A stretch of DNA of 64,000 nt from Bradyrhizobium sp. 186 (lineage in GTDB: Bacteria > Pseudomonadota > Alphaproteobacteria > Rhizobiales > Xanthobacteraceae), in NCBI RefSeq assembly GCF_023101685.1, contig NZ_CP082164.1, positions 6,510,001 to 6,574,000 of the forward strand. Reading direction: 5' to 3'. Shown here piece by piece: positions 24,928-34,049 of the stretch (positions are counted from its first letter, which is position 1; every line of letters starts with the position of its first letter). Both the position numbers and the translations under genes were made by a program. The notes beneath the pieces are model-generated. The model made no database searches. It saw only the letters and a program-made list of their open reading frames with translations, and was not told the DNA's origin.

Positions 24928-25871
24928 GCGGACCGGTGACCGACGTCACTCACCCACCGGAAGGAGTAGCTGGCATGGCCGGCGCCAATGCGTCGCCGCG
25001 ACCTCGCCGGTTCGTGCTGCCGGAGGCGGTCATCCGCGCCGCCCCGCGCATCGGCTGGGCGCTGATGTCGGTCGGCCTGTTCGCCGGGATCTGGGAACTG
25101 CTCTGGCTGTGCGGGGTGACGGACCCGAAACTGCTGCCGCCGCCTCATATCTTTCTCGGCAACTTCCCCGAGCAGGCCAAGTTCTTCAATACGGCGCAAC
25201 GCTGGCAGATCGGCGTCGGCCTCAACACCGGTCCATCCGCCGGCATGGCGCTCGCGATTACCGTGCTGGCGTCGGCGGCGCGGGTGTTCGCGGGATTGCT
25301 GATTGCGTCGGCCCTGTCGATCAGCATCGGCGTGGCGGTGCGGTATTTTCTCGTGGTGGAGAAGCTCGCCCTGCCGACCATCACGCTGCTGTCGCCGGTG
25401 TCGCCGATCGCTTGGCTTCCGGTCGCGATCTTCGTGTTCGGCATCGGCAACGCGCCGGCGATCTTCATGGTCGTGGTCGCGCTGTTCTTCCACATGGTGC
25501 TGGCCACCGTCAGCCAGATCGACGGCGTCAATCGCAACCTGATCAATGTCGCGCGCACCATGGGCGCGTCGAAATGGCAGATCTACAGCCGGGTCATCGT
25601 GCCGGCGATCCTGCCGGGCCTGCTGATGGTCCTGCGTCTCAATATGTTCGGTGCCTGGATGGTGGTGCTGGTCGCCGAATCCACGGGCGTCGGATATGGC
25701 CTCGGGCAGGTGATCATGCTGGCGCGCAACACCTTCAATCCCTCGCTGGTGTTCTTCACCATCGCACTCATCGGTCTGCTCGGCTTCTGTTCCGACTCGC
25801 TGATGCGGCTGCTGCAACGAAAGATCCTGTATTGGGTGCCCGAGACGACGGGGGTGCTGCGTGGTCTCTAA
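24924..25871 (+). CDS. ABC transporter permease (SsuC/TauC type)
   Basis: A 315-aa integral membrane protein with about six helices and the BPD_transp_1 EAA loop at INVARTMGASKWQIYSRVIVP (near 215-235), which contacts the ATPase. Hydrophobic segments include ALMSVGLFAGIWELLWL and ITLLSPVSPIAWLPVAIFVF. The start ATG overlaps the binding-protein stop (ATGA); a second in-frame ATG at 24975 is possible. The end overlaps the ATPase start by 11 nt. Confidence 0.92.
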   Translation: MSGPVTDVTHPPEGVAGMAGANASPRPRRFVLPEAVIRAAPRIGWALMSVGLFAGIWELLWLCGVTDPKLLPPPHIFLGNFPEQAKFFNTAQRWQIGVGLNTGPSAGMALAITVLASAARVFAGLLIASALSISIGVAVRYFLVVEKLALPTITLLSPVSPIAWLPVAIFVFGIGNAPAIFMVVVALFFHMVLATVSQIDGVNRNLINVARTMGASKWQIYSRVIVPAILPGLLMVLRLNMFGAWMVVLVAESTGVGYGLGQVIMLARNTFNPSLVFFTIALIGLLGFCSDSLMRLLQRKILYWVPETTGVLRGL

Positions 25872-26688
25872 ACCGTTCAAGCCGATCTCATCCCAGGACG
25901 CCGTGGTCTGCCGCAACGTCAGCAAGGTGTGGGCGGAAGGCACCAAGCGGGCGCACGTCGCATTGCGCGACGTGGACCTCGACGTGACGCCCGGCGAGTT
26001 CATCGTCCTGCTGGGTCCCTCCGGCTGCGGCAAGAGCACTCTGCTCTATCTGATCGCCGGCCTGGAACGGGAATCCGGCGGCGAGGTCTGGTCGTTCGGG
26101 GATCGTGTCGCCGGTCCGTCGCCCGAGCGCAGCCTGATTTTCCAGGAGACCTCGCTGTTTCCATGGCTCACCGTGGGGCAGAATGCGAGCTTCGGCCTCT
26201 CTATCCGCGGCGACAGCGCTGGGGCCCGCAGGACCGCGGCGCGCGAGGTGCTCGCCCGCGTCGGCTTGACCGAGGCGATCGATAAGCGGCCCGACGAACT
26301 GTCCGGCGGCATGCGCCAGCGCGTGGCCGTCGCTCGCGCGCTGGCGATGCGGCCCAAGGTGCTCTTGATGGATGAGCCGTTTGCGGCGCTCGACGTGCAG
26401 ACGCGGGCCAAGATGCAGGATTTCCTGCTCGACGTCTGGCGCGACAGCGGCGCGTCGGTTCTGTTCGTCACCCATCACATCGATGAGGCAGTGGCGCTCG
26501 CAGATCGGGTCGTAGTGTTCACGTCACGTCCAGGCCGCATCAAGACGATCGTGCCGGTCGATATTCCGCGCCCGCGGGATCCGTTTTCCTCCGAAGCCGA
26601 ACTGCTGCGCCGGCAACTGACCGAACTGATGCGTGACGAGGTCGATCGCGCCTTCGCTGAGCAGGAAGCGCTTGCCGCCACCGCCTGA
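25861..26688 (+). CDS. ABC transporter ATP-binding protein (SsuB/TauB type)
   Basis: A 275-aa ATPase with Walker A LLGPSGCGKSTLLYLIAG near 60, Q-loop LIFQETSLFPWLTV, signature ELSGGMRQRVAVARAL near 140, Walker B VLLMDEPFAALD and the switch His in LFVTHHIDEA. It starts with GTG at 25861 inside the permease end. It powers the transporter formed with the two upstream genes. Confidence 0.94.
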   Translation: MVSKPFKPISSQDAVVCRNVSKVWAEGTKRAHVALRDVDLDVTPGEFIVLLGPSGCGKSTLLYLIAGLERESGGEVWSFGDRVAGPSPERSLIFQETSLFPWLTVGQNASFGLSIRGDSAGARRTAAREVLARVGLTEAIDKRPDELSGGMRQRVAVARALAMRPKVLLMDEPFAALDVQTRAKMQDFLLDVWRDSGASVLFVTHHIDEAVALADRVVVFTSRPGRIKTIVPVDIPRPRDPFSSEAELLRRQLTELMRDEVDRAFAEQEALAATA

Positions 26689-26749
26689 CCAAGACGACCT
26701 GACCAAGCCCCATCCCGCACGTCGCCCGCGTCAAATCCGGAGCACCGCC

Positions 26750-28288
26750 ATGTCCACCTCCCTCATTCGCAGCCGTGCCATCATCGCGCAGGCGCTGGAT
26801 CGCCAGACTTGGCAACAGATCGACGACGGCGCCGTGCTGCAGGAGGACGGCGTCATCGCCGCCGTCGGCACCTACGCGGACCTGCGCAAGCGCTATCCGA
26901 ACACGGCCGTGATTGGCAGCGGCGACGAGATCATGCTGCCGGGCTTCGTCAACGGTCACCATCACGTCGGACTGACCCCGGTGCAGCTGGGCTCGCCCGA
27001 CATGCCGCTGGAATTGTGGTTCATCACCCGCATGGTGACGCGCAATCTCAACATCTATCTCGACACGCTCTATTCGGCGTTCGAGATGATCGCGTCCGGC
27101 ATCACCACGGTGCAGCACATCCACGGCTGGATGCCGGGCACACTCAGTGAGGTGGAAGCCAAGGCCGAACAGGTCGTCCGCGCCTACGAGGATATCGGCA
27201 TGCGGGTGTCCTACTGCTACGCAGTGCGTGATCAGAACCGACTGGTTTATCAGGCCGACGATGCGTTTGTCGCGAGCCTGCCGAAGGAGCTGCAGGGACC
27301 GATGAAGCGCTGGTTCGAGCGTTTCAAGCTCGGTCTCGACGACGCGATCGGCATGTTCGAATCGATGTACGCCCGCCACAACAACAAGCCGCGGGTGAAG
27401 ATCCAGCTTGCGCCCGCGAACCTGCACTGGTGCTCCGACAAGGCGCTGACCGTGCTGTCGCAGACCTCAAAGAAATACCAGGTGCCGATGCACATGCACC
27501 TGCTCGAGACCTCGATGCAGAAGGAATATGCCTGGTCGCGCGGCGGCTGCACCGCAGTCGAATACATCGACCGCTTCGATATGCTCGGCCCGCACATGAC
27601 GCTGGGCCACGGCGTCTGGCTCAGCGAAAGGGACATCGCGCGCATAGCGGAGGCCGGCGCTTGTGTGTGTCACAACTGCTCCTCCAATTTCCGGCTTCGC
27701 TCCGGCATCGCAGCGCTCAACCACTTCGAGGCCGAAGGGATCAACACCGCGATCGGTCTCGACGAAGCCGGCATTAACGACGACCGCGACATGCTGCAGG
27801 AGATGCGGCTGGTGCTGCGCGCCCATCGTGTGCCCGGCATCGGCGACGAGGTTCCCACCATGGCACAGGTGTTCCGGATGGCGAGCATCGGCGGCGCAAG
27901 GACAACCGGATTTGGTGAACAGATCGGGACAATCGCGGAAGGCAAAGCCGCCGATCTCTCCCTAATCGACTGGAAGCAGATTTCCTATCCGTATCTCGAT
28001 GAGGAGATGCCGATGCTCGACGCGGTGATTCAGCGCGCCAAGACCGACGGCGTGCGCACCGTCATGTGCAACGGCGAAGTGATCTACGACAATGGCCGCT
28101 TCACGCGGGTCGATCGCGAGAACGCGCTCAAGACACTGCATGACGAACTGCAGCACGCGCTGAGCGATGATGAGGTCGAACGGCGCAATCTCTCCAAGGC
28201 GCTGCTGCCACATGTGAAGAACTTCTACACCGGCTATGTCGATCCCGCGAAACACGAGCCATTCTACCGGCAGAGCTCGCGAATCTGA
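26750..28288 (+). CDS. Amidohydrolase of the TRZ/ATZ (chlorohydrolase/deaminase) family
   Basis: A 512-aa metal-dependent hydrolase of the COG0402 deaminase/chlorohydrolase class. It has GFVNGHHHVGLTPVQLG near 65, HMHLLETSMQKEYAW near 250, LGHGVWL near 285 and GLDEAGINDDRDM near 335, the usual metal-binding His/His/Asp positions, then GTIAEGKAADLSLID. Such enzymes deaminate or dechlorinate N-heterocycles such as triazines, guanine derivatives or cytosine. It is 61 bp after the ATPase gene and likely processes the transported compound. Exact substrate unknown. Confidence 0.88.
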   Translation: MSTSLIRSRAIIAQALDRQTWQQIDDGAVLQEDGVIAAVGTYADLRKRYPNTAVIGSGDEIMLPGFVNGHHHVGLTPVQLGSPDMPLELWFITRMVTRNLNIYLDTLYSAFEMIASGITTVQHIHGWMPGTLSEVEAKAEQVVRAYEDIGMRVSYCYAVRDQNRLVYQADDAFVASLPKELQGPMKRWFERFKLGLDDAIGMFESMYARHNNKPRVKIQLAPANLHWCSDKALTVLSQTSKKYQVPMHMHLLETSMQKEYAWSRGGCTAVEYIDRFDMLGPHMTLGHGVWLSERDIARIAEAGACVCHNCSSNFRLRSGIAALNHFEAEGINTAIGLDEAGINDDRDMLQEMRLVLRAHRVPGIGDEVPTMAQVFRMASIGGARTTGFGEQIGTIAEGKAADLSLIDWKQISYPYLDEEMPMLDAVIQRAKTDGVRTVMCNGEVIYDNGRFTRVDRENALKTLHDELQHALSDDEVERRNLSKALLPHVKNFYTGYVDPAKHEPFYRQSSRI

Positions 28289-28563
28289 CGCGGGACTCAA
28301 CCGGCGCTTGCCCAAGCTGCCATGGCCCACGAAACTGCTGACGTTGGTTGTGGTATCCGGGACTCCATTGTATGATTGCTTATAACAAACGAACCAATGT
28401 CAGCTTTACGAGGATAATGGTGAGCGTATGACGAGAGCACCTATCGGCATTGGGTCTCAAGCGCACGCGCCGTTTCAATTTGCCCGAATCCGTCCCGGAG
28501 CCTAAGACGCCGATCCGCTCTACCCTTTCATGGGGCAGGTGAAAGCCGCCAGGGCAGCCTTCG

Positions 28564-28763
28564 TCAGCGCATCACAGCGGACCGAGCGCCGGCCGAGGCG
28601 GGCGTAGAGGGTTCTGCACGACGACCCCACCGCTGGGCGAGCGCCGCACAGACCATCAGTTGAATCTGATGGAAGACCATGAGCGGAAGGATCACCGCGC
28701 CCACCGCGTGGGAAGCAAAGATCACCTTGGCCATGGTAACTCCCTGGGACAGACTCTTTTTAG
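28564..28763 (-). pseudogene. Bile acid:Na+ symporter-like protein, 3' part cut off by an IS
   Basis: The reverse strand encodes KSLSQGVTMAKVIFASHAVG then PLMVFHQIQLMVCAALAQRW and ends at 28564. This is the exact continuation of the SBF-like protein encoded at 30702-31516. Deleting the IS element and one TTAG copy gives FCGSK-KSLSQG in frame, the conserved end of the family. It has no start of its own and is not expected to be expressed as a protein. Confidence 0.88.
28760..28763. repeat. Target-site duplication (left copy) of the IS1634-like element
   Basis: TTAG, matching 30702-30705 immediately after the right end of the element. Confidence 0.8.
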
Positions 28764-30701
28764 ACCGAACTTCCCCTTGAGTAGCGACGTAAGCATTTGA
28801 GCTGGCGTGTAATTCCAGCGGGCGTGACGGCGCGTCTGCCTACATTATGGGGCGATAGGAATGCCGAGCCGATTGAAGACGTCTTGTTGTAGTGGGGTTG
28901 GACTTGTGAGCATAGCGGCCGGGGCGTCCTGACCGATGCGAACGATGTTGCGTGTGAGCGTGGCGAGATCCTGCAACAGCGTTCGAAAGCTGTGCACGGG
29001 CCGGCCATCGTGGGTGTGCTTGCGATTAGCCTTGGTTCTGGCCGCGGCCGAGACTCTGGCCTTGGCGACGGGCGAGACGCGCGCGGCGTCGGCGGCCTCG
29101 CGGTCGTGATCGTCGAACAGGATCGGGGCCAGCGCGCGGCGCATGTGCCAGACGATGTAATAAGCGAGCATGCAGAGGAAGACGTGGGCGCGCACGCGGC
29201 CAGCGAGGCGATGGTGGATCGGGCGCACCTCCAGTTCGACGGTCTTGATGGTGCGGAAGGCGCGTTCGACCTGGGCCAGGCTCTTGTAGGCACGCACCGT
29301 GGCGGCGGTGTCGAGGTTCTCGGCCGGCACGTTGGTCCGTAGCACATAGAAGCCGTCGAGCGACGCTTCGTTGGCGATGGCATCCTCGATCCGACTGAAG
29401 TCGAACGAAGTGTCGGTGATGGCGAGGTGGAAGTGCTTGGCCATCTTACGCTTGCCCAGCACGGCGCCGACCTTCAGACCGATCTCATCCTCGCCGCGCA
29501 AGGGGTTGCGCTGACGCTGCACGGCGGCCTTGACGCGGGCGAGATCCTTCTCGGTCGCCGCCAGCAACTCGCCGCGCTTGCGCCGACGCTCGTCGGCCAG
29601 ATCCGGGTTGCGGCACACGATCAGGCGCTCGCCGGGGAAGTCGGGGGACGTGATCTCGGCCATATCGCGATCGTCGAACAGCGACAATTGCAGCGGGCCG
29701 CCGTCCTCGGCGAGCTTGCGGATCGCCGGCGCCCGCAGAGCGGTGATCCAATCGAGCCCGGCCGGCATCAGATCGGCTTCGATACGGGCGCTGGTGATCA
29801 TGCCGCGATCGCCGACCAGTACCACACGCGACAGCTTGAAGCGGGCCTTCAGTTTGTCGACTTGCGCGGCCAGCGTGCTCGGGTCGGCGGTGTTACCTTC
29901 GAACACCTCCACCGCCACCGGGCAGCCGTCGGCGGCGCACAGCAAGCCGAACACGATCTGCAGCTTGTCGGAACGACCGTCGCGGCTGTAACCATGCCGC
30001 GCCAATTCGCAATGTCGCCCCTCCAGATAGCTGGAGGTGAGATCGTAGAGCACCAGCGAGCCGTCATGCAGATGGCGCTTGGCGAGCGTCGCCTCGATCC
30101 CCGGTTGGGCCGTGCCGAGCAGGTCGAGCGCTTCGTAAAGCTCGTCCTCGTCGACGGCGCTGAGATCGAGCAGTTCGCCCAGCGAATGCGCCGCCGTCGC
30201 CTCGCTGAGCTGGCGCGCCGTGGCCAGCTTGGCGGCCGGTTCGATCACCCGTGCCACGATCAAGGCCAAAGCCAGCCTGGCCAACCGTCTGGGCTTGTCC
30301 GGGACAAGGCGATGCAGTCCGAGCTGGCGCGCCATGCCGAGCACCGCGGCCACGTGGCCGTGCGGCAGCGAGCGCTCGATCCGCAGTTGCTCGGCCGGCG
30401 AGACCAGCTCCTCGCCTTTCAGGACGCGGCGCAGCGCATCGATCTTCTCATCCGGCCAATGCGACAGGTTGGCCAGCGTGCGCGACTTGATCTTGTCGCC
30501 CTCGCGATAGCTCTCGCGCAACAGGATCGCGGGCGGTGAGTTGCGGTTGGGAATGCGGGCGACGAACATGCCGGAATCGAATCACGGAAACCTGCCATTC
30601 GCAAGCCAAAAATCATCATTTACATGCCTACAAAATCAGCCCGATCCAAACTTCTCAAATCCTCTCAACGCTCTAACAAAAATCCCGAGGGGAAGTTCGG
30701 T
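28764..30701 (-). mobile_element. IS1634-like insertion sequence inside the SBF symporter gene
   Basis: A 1938-bp element with perfect 14-bp terminal inverted repeats (ACCGAACTTCCCCT at 28764-28777 and its complement at 30688-30701), a TTAG target duplication and one intact transposase. Its insertion point is fixed to the base because the host reading frame is restored when it is removed. Confidence 0.92.
28845..30569 (-). CDS. IS1634 family transposase (DDE, IS4 superfamily)
   Basis: A 574-aa transposase. Characteristic segments are VLYDLTSSYLEGRHCELARH near 175, GYSRDGRSDKLQIVFGLL, EVFEGNTADPSTL, VVLVGDRGMITSARI near 250 and, towards the C-terminus, YKSLAQVERAFRTIKTVELE then HVFLCMLAYYIVWHMRRAL. 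The last block carries the Y-(2)-R/E-type IS4 superfamily Glu. The frame is intact and the start ATG lies 132 bp inside the right end. Confidence 0.92.
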   Translation of the reverse strand: MFVARIPNRNSPPAILLRESYREGDKIKSRTLANLSHWPDEKIDALRRVLKGEELVSPAEQLRIERSLPHGHVAAVLGMARQLGLHRLVPDKPRRLARLALALIVARVIEPAAKLATARQLSEATAAHSLGELLDLSAVDEDELYEALDLLGTAQPGIEATLAKRHLHDGSLVLYDLTSSYLEGRHCELARHGYSRDGRSDKLQIVFGLLCAADGCPVAVEVFEGNTADPSTLAAQVDKLKARFKLSRVVLVGDRGMITSARIEADLMPAGLDWITALRAPAIRKLAEDGGPLQLSLFDDRDMAEITSPDFPGERLIVCRNPDLADERRRKRGELLAATEKDLARVKAAVQRQRNPLRGEDEIGLKVGAVLGKRKMAKHFHLAITDTSFDFSRIEDAIANEASLDGFYVLRTNVPAENLDTAATVRAYKSLAQVERAFRTIKTVELEVRPIHHRLAGRVRAHVFLCMLAYYIVWHMRRALAPILFDDHDREAADAARVSPVAKARVSAAARTKANRKHTHDGRPVHSFRTLLQDLATLTRNIVRIGQDAPAAMLTSPTPLQQDVFNRLGIPIAP

Positions 30702-31516
30702 TTAGAGCCACAGAAGATGATGGTCACTTGATCGGCACGCTTGAAGCCCAGCCATTTGCTGACAAGCCCGGTGGTGATCAGCGCGGCGGTGAGAAGGATG
30801 CCGTCGGCAACGAGCAGCCCCGCGAGCGCAGACGGCGGAACCTGATGCCATAGGCCTTCGCTGACCGCCTCGCTGAAGGCGGAATAGACAATGAGCAGGA
30901 TCGAGCCCTGGTCGACCGCGCCAACGATGCCGTCGTGACGCCCAATCCATTCGCCAATGAGCGGCTGGAGCAGCTGTCCGCAGACAAACGGCACGAACAA
31001 CTGCAACGTGATCTGCCCGATCGCATCCCAGCCTGAGGCCGCGCCGCCGTGATTTGAAAGCACGAGGCCTGCCACGAGCGGCGTGACGAAGATGCCGATG
31101 ATGCTTGAAGCCGAGGCGCTGCAAATCGCCGCCGGAACGTTGCCCTTCGCGATGGCGGTGAAGGCGATCGAGGATTGGACCGTGGACGGCAGGGTACAGA
31201 GAAACAAGATGCCGGCGTAGAGCGCCGGCGTCAGAAGCGGAGACAGGATTGGCCTGAAGGCCAGGCCGAACAGCGGAAACAGCACGAATGTCGTCAGCAG
31301 CACCAGGGCATGCAGCCGCCAGTGAGTTGCTGCCGCGATCACGGCTTCGCGCGACAGCTTTGCCCCATGCAGGAAGAACAGCAACGCAATGGCGAAGTCG
31401 GTGAGGTGATCCACCACCAGCGCCGCCGCGCCGCGGCATGGCAGGACACTTGCCGCGATAACGGTCGCGATCAGCGCCAGGGTGAAATTCTCAGGCAGAA
31501 ACTTGGGTCGGGACAT
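30702..31516 (-). pseudogene. Bile acid:Na+ symporter-like protein, 5' part interrupted by an IS
   Basis: The N-terminal about 270 residues of an SBF-like (PF13593-type) transporter with roughly eight hydrophobic segments, for example FTLALIATVIAASVLP, FAIALLFFLHGAKLSRE and LYAGILFLCTLPSTVQSS, ending at QVTIIFCGSK exactly at the IS boundary. The reading frame runs on 12 residues into the IS before stopping at 30665. I favour ATG at 31516 (MSRPKFLPENF); a longer start at 31621 is possible. The uninterrupted family exports or takes up organic anions; this allele is broken. Confidence 0.85.
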
Positions 31517-31566
31517 GCTGGTGGTCTGTTCACCGGGAGCGGCTTTGAACTCGCGCAATCGCGAAG

Positions 31567-31665
31567 TCAGCGCGCCTTTCGGGGCAGCGGAAACATGCCC
31601 CAGTGAGAACAACTGATCCATTCGTCGTGGTCAGTCGCGAGCGCAGATGCCGATGTGGGGTTCAT
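31567..31665 (-). CDS. Possible 32-aa leader peptide upstream of the SBF gene
   Basis: An ATG at 31665 preceded by TAAGGAGACGACC, one of the best ribosome binding sites in the region, opens a 32-codon frame (MNPTSASALATDHDEWISCS, ending PRKAR) that stops 51 bp before the presumed SBF start. It has no homology I recognise. It could be a translated leader, or the remains of a former gene start in another frame. Confidence 0.3.
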   Translation of the reverse strand: MNPTSASALATDHDEWISCSHWGMFPLPRKAR

Positions 31666-31760
31666 GGTCGTCTCCTTACATTGTACGAATGATCTAGAAG
31701 TAGGGAGCGACCAACCCGCCACCACTAAAACTCCATTTAAGCGCGCGTACTGAGGGGCGA

Positions 31761-31964
31761 CTACCGCGAGAGCAGAACTACCTTGGCGCGCGACGATATG
31801 ATTTCCGAGTCCGGATCCGGCCCGGCCTGAACCAGACCATCATGGCGCAGCGAGACCTCCGAAAACGGCGATGCGGACGCCCGTTCGAGCAGCGCGCGCA
31901 TTTTCGGGTGAAGACCTTCGCCGCGCGATGCCGCGAAGGCGCTGAATTGATGAAAAGAGCACAT
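31761..31964 (-). CDS. Small hypothetical protein, 67 aa
   Basis: ATG at 31964 with TAGGAG nine bases upstream encodes MCSFHQFSAFAASRGEGLHP and continues to a stop at 31761. The middle (MRALLERASASPFSEVSLRH) looks like an amphipathic helix; there is no signal peptide or known domain. It lies beside the ECF sigma region and could be a small stress protein, but that is position only. Confidence 0.4.
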   Translation of the reverse strand: MCSFHQFSAFAASRGEGLHPKMRALLERASASPFSEVSLRHDGLVQAGPDPDSEIISSRAKVVLLSR

Positions 31965-32309
31965 TGCCAGAACTCCTAGGCTGCCGACAGCACGGGGCGC
32001 GATACAGCCGACGACCGCTTCTTGGCGTGCACTCGACAATGAATCACGGACCGCACAACGTGGTTTGGGAACCGCGCGCAACGTTGCCGATAGAATAGAG
32101 GTAGTGGTCCGCGCTGAGACTTCGATTAAATACGAATTTATTCGCTGGCACGGCGGCCGAACTCGCGTGAGGACTCAGCTCGCGGCGATGACACCACACG
32201 GCATGCGAGGCGTCGCAGTTCGGCCAGACAATCGCTCAATGCCGATCCACGCTCATCGACGGTGGCGCCTGCCTCCGCAACGAACTTCGTGACGTGACGG
32301 CAGTTCTCG
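31965..32309. other. Intergenic stretch with an AT-rich patch
   Basis: No gene is supported here. An AT-rich segment near 32126-32150 (GATTAAATACGAATTTATTC) stands out from the GC-rich surroundings and may be a promoter for the 67-aa gene. Confidence 0.3.
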
Positions 32310-32603
32310 CTACCTGCGAACGGGAGGATTGGTGTTGCGCCAAGTGGGCACTGCGTTTGTCACACCCACCGAAGGCCAGTTGTACGACCCCACTGAGGGT
32401 GCGGTGACAGTTCCGACAGAGGTGCCGGATGTCCCATAGGTCCCGGATGGCGGTGTCGACAGTCCGGTCACCCCATAAGCGGCAGACTGCATTGTCGAGA
32501 CATCGTGCCTCAAATACGTGTAGCTCTTCCCTTCCGCAGCAAGGGGCGCAACCGCGAGCCCTACAGTTACGAAGGCGGCAGTCACAAATTTGGTTGTCAT
32601 CAT
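32310..32603 (-). CDS. Small exported protein, Gly/Ser/Thr/Pro-rich
   Basis: About 97 aa. An N-terminal signal peptide (KFVTAAFVTVGLAVAPLAAE) leads to a mature chain of low complexity with repeated Thr-Gly/Ser-Pro units (STPPSGTYGTSGTSVGTVTA). AGAGGACC lies upstream of the ATG. It sits 113 bp after the anti-sigma gene on the same strand, so it may belong to the ECF sigma operon or be its target. No known domain. Confidence 0.6.
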   Translation of the reverse strand: MMTTKFVTAAFVTVGLAVAPLAAEGKSYTYLRHDVSTMQSAAYGVTGLSTPPSGTYGTSGTSVGTVTAPSVGSYNWPSVGVTNAVPTWRNTNPPVRR

Positions 32604-32715
32604 GATCGGTCCTCTCTCGTGAGAGATAGGAGACAACGCCCATTCTACACGGCTCGACATCCTAAATTCTTGTTCAATGAAGGTGGAGGCGTCCGCCGCA
32701 CTTGAGTCTGGCATT

Positions 32716-33489
32716 TCAGATCGCGCGCGTCTGTCTGCGGACCTCGTTCGCGACGGGCCTTAAGGTCTCCGGCAGCGCCTCGCCGACGAGGCTGTAGCCA
32801 ATCCCGTTATCGGCCCAGGTAAACCCGGTAGCGCCGCCGTTTGACTGTGCCGTCATTGGCCCGTTCTGGTCGGTACTGTTCATCGGCCGGGTCAGCATGA
32901 CAACCCGGCTGCCATGGTCGTCATCATACATGAACATCGCGGCCGGGCCGTGCTGGGTCGCAACCAGGCGCCCGCCCATGAGACGGTAACCTGAGCTTGC
33001 TAGGTCCGGCACCCTGACGGTCCGATTGAGCCGGCCTGAGACCCATTGCACGAGCTGAGCGGCGTCGGATGCTCGCATTTCGACCGGGCGCACCCGATCC
33101 GGTGCGTAGACATTGTAGGAATAGGCAGCTTCCTGCGCGAGCGCGGCCAGGCCGCCAGGTGACGCCTCCAGCGTGCCGCGCACGATCCAGCCGCCAAACC
33201 CGCCCAGGCTGAGCAGCAGCATCGCCGCGATCGCCCACCAGGCCGGTGGAGAACGACGCCTCTGGCCTTCGATCATGCGAGAGAGGTTCAACTCGGGTGG
33301 CAACGGCTCATCGGCGATTGGCGCCAGCGCGCCGCGAATCAGTTCGCGCTGATCGGCAAAGCCGGCGACGCGCTTGGCGACGTCGGGATGATCGGCAAGG
33401 TAAGAGCCGATTTCCGCTCGACGCTCCGGCTCGAGCACATCATCCACATAGGCGTGGAGGTCGTCTTCTGTGATCGGCCGGTTGTTCAT
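32716..33489 (-). CDS. Membrane anti-sigma factor
   Basis: A 257-aa anti-sigma factor. The cytoplasmic N-terminal domain begins PITEDDLHAYVDDVLEPERR, the ASD/zf-HC2-like helix, without the zinc ligands. One membrane helix (WWAIAAMLLLSLGGFGGWIV) lies near residues 85-105, followed by a periplasmic domain with VMLTRPMN. The start overlaps the ECF sigma stop by 4 nt, the normal layout of a sigma/anti-sigma pair. It should hold the sigma factor inactive until an envelope signal arrives. Confidence 0.88.
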   Translation of the reverse strand: MNNRPITEDDLHAYVDDVLEPERRAEIGSYLADHPDVAKRVAGFADQRELIRGALAPIADEPLPPELNLSRMIEGQRRRSPPAWWAIAAMLLLSLGGFGGWIVRGTLEASPGGLAALAQEAAYSYNVYAPDRVRPVEMRASDAAQLVQWVSGRLNRTVRVPDLASSGYRLMGGRLVATQHGPAAMFMYDDDHGSRVVMLTRPMNSTDQNGPMTAQSNGGATGFTWADNGIGYSLVGEALPETLRPVANEVRRQTRAI

Positions 33490-34010
33490 GTCAGCCTCCG
33501 CATCGTCACCACATTCCCCGGCGCACCGGCGACGCCGCCGAGCTCCTGCTGCAACCTCTCGCGTGCCCGCGACAGGCGCGACATCACGGTGCCAATCGGG
33601 ACGTTCAGCACCTTCGCGGCCTCCGCATAAGAGAGATCCTCGACTGCGACCAGCAGCAGTACGGCTCGCTGCTCCTCAGGTAGCCTCGCAAGTTTGTCTA
33701 GTACGTCTTGATACATGAGCCGATGCTCCTGCGCGGCAGCCCCGCGAAACTCGCCCTCATCCGCTTCCTCGATCGGCACATGCCTGCCGCGCGACGACGC
33801 CTGACGGAATTGATCCGCCGCGAGGTTATGCAGGATCGTGAACAGCCAAGCGCGCACACTCCCGTCCCGCCTCTGATGCCAGCGGCTGACCGCGCGCTCC
33901 AGGCAGTCCTGCACGAGATCGTCCGCGTTTGCGCGGTTGCGCACGAGCGCGCGCGCATAGCGGCGGAGGGCGGGGATCAGCGGCTCGACCTGAACCAACA
34001 TATCCTTCAT
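33486..34010 (-). CDS. ECF (RpoE-type) RNA polymerase sigma factor
   Basis: A 174-aa group 4 sigma factor. Region 2 contains YARALVRNRANADDLVQDCL and VRAWLFTILHNLAAD; region 4 contains LPEEQRAVLLLVAVEDLSY and PIGTVMSRLSRARERL. It is coupled to its anti-sigma factor by ATGA overlap and lies 39 bp after the YVTN beta-propeller gene, so it may be transcribed with DUF305 and YVTN genes. A candidate ECF-type promoter is at 36077-36101. Confidence 0.93.
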   Translation of the reverse strand: MKDMLVQVEPLIPALRRYARALVRNRANADDLVQDCLERAVSRWHQRRDGSVRAWLFTILHNLAADQFRQASSRGRHVPIEEADEGEFRGAAAQEHRLMYQDVLDKLARLPEEQRAVLLLVAVEDLSYAEAAKVLNVPIGTVMSRLSRARERLQQELGGVAGAPGNVVTMRRLT

Positions 34011-34049
34011 CTCGCCCTCTGCCTGCGTTCTTTCTCGCTTCAGCGAACG

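Noticed and set aside
24897..26039. Minus-strand frame of 380 codons opposite the ABC permease
   Set aside because: Asp/Arg/His-rich shadow of a permease with clear membrane helices and EAA loop.
28429..28506. Short 25-codon plus-strand frame after the amidohydrolase gene
   Set aside because: No clear ribosome site and no homology; too short to support.
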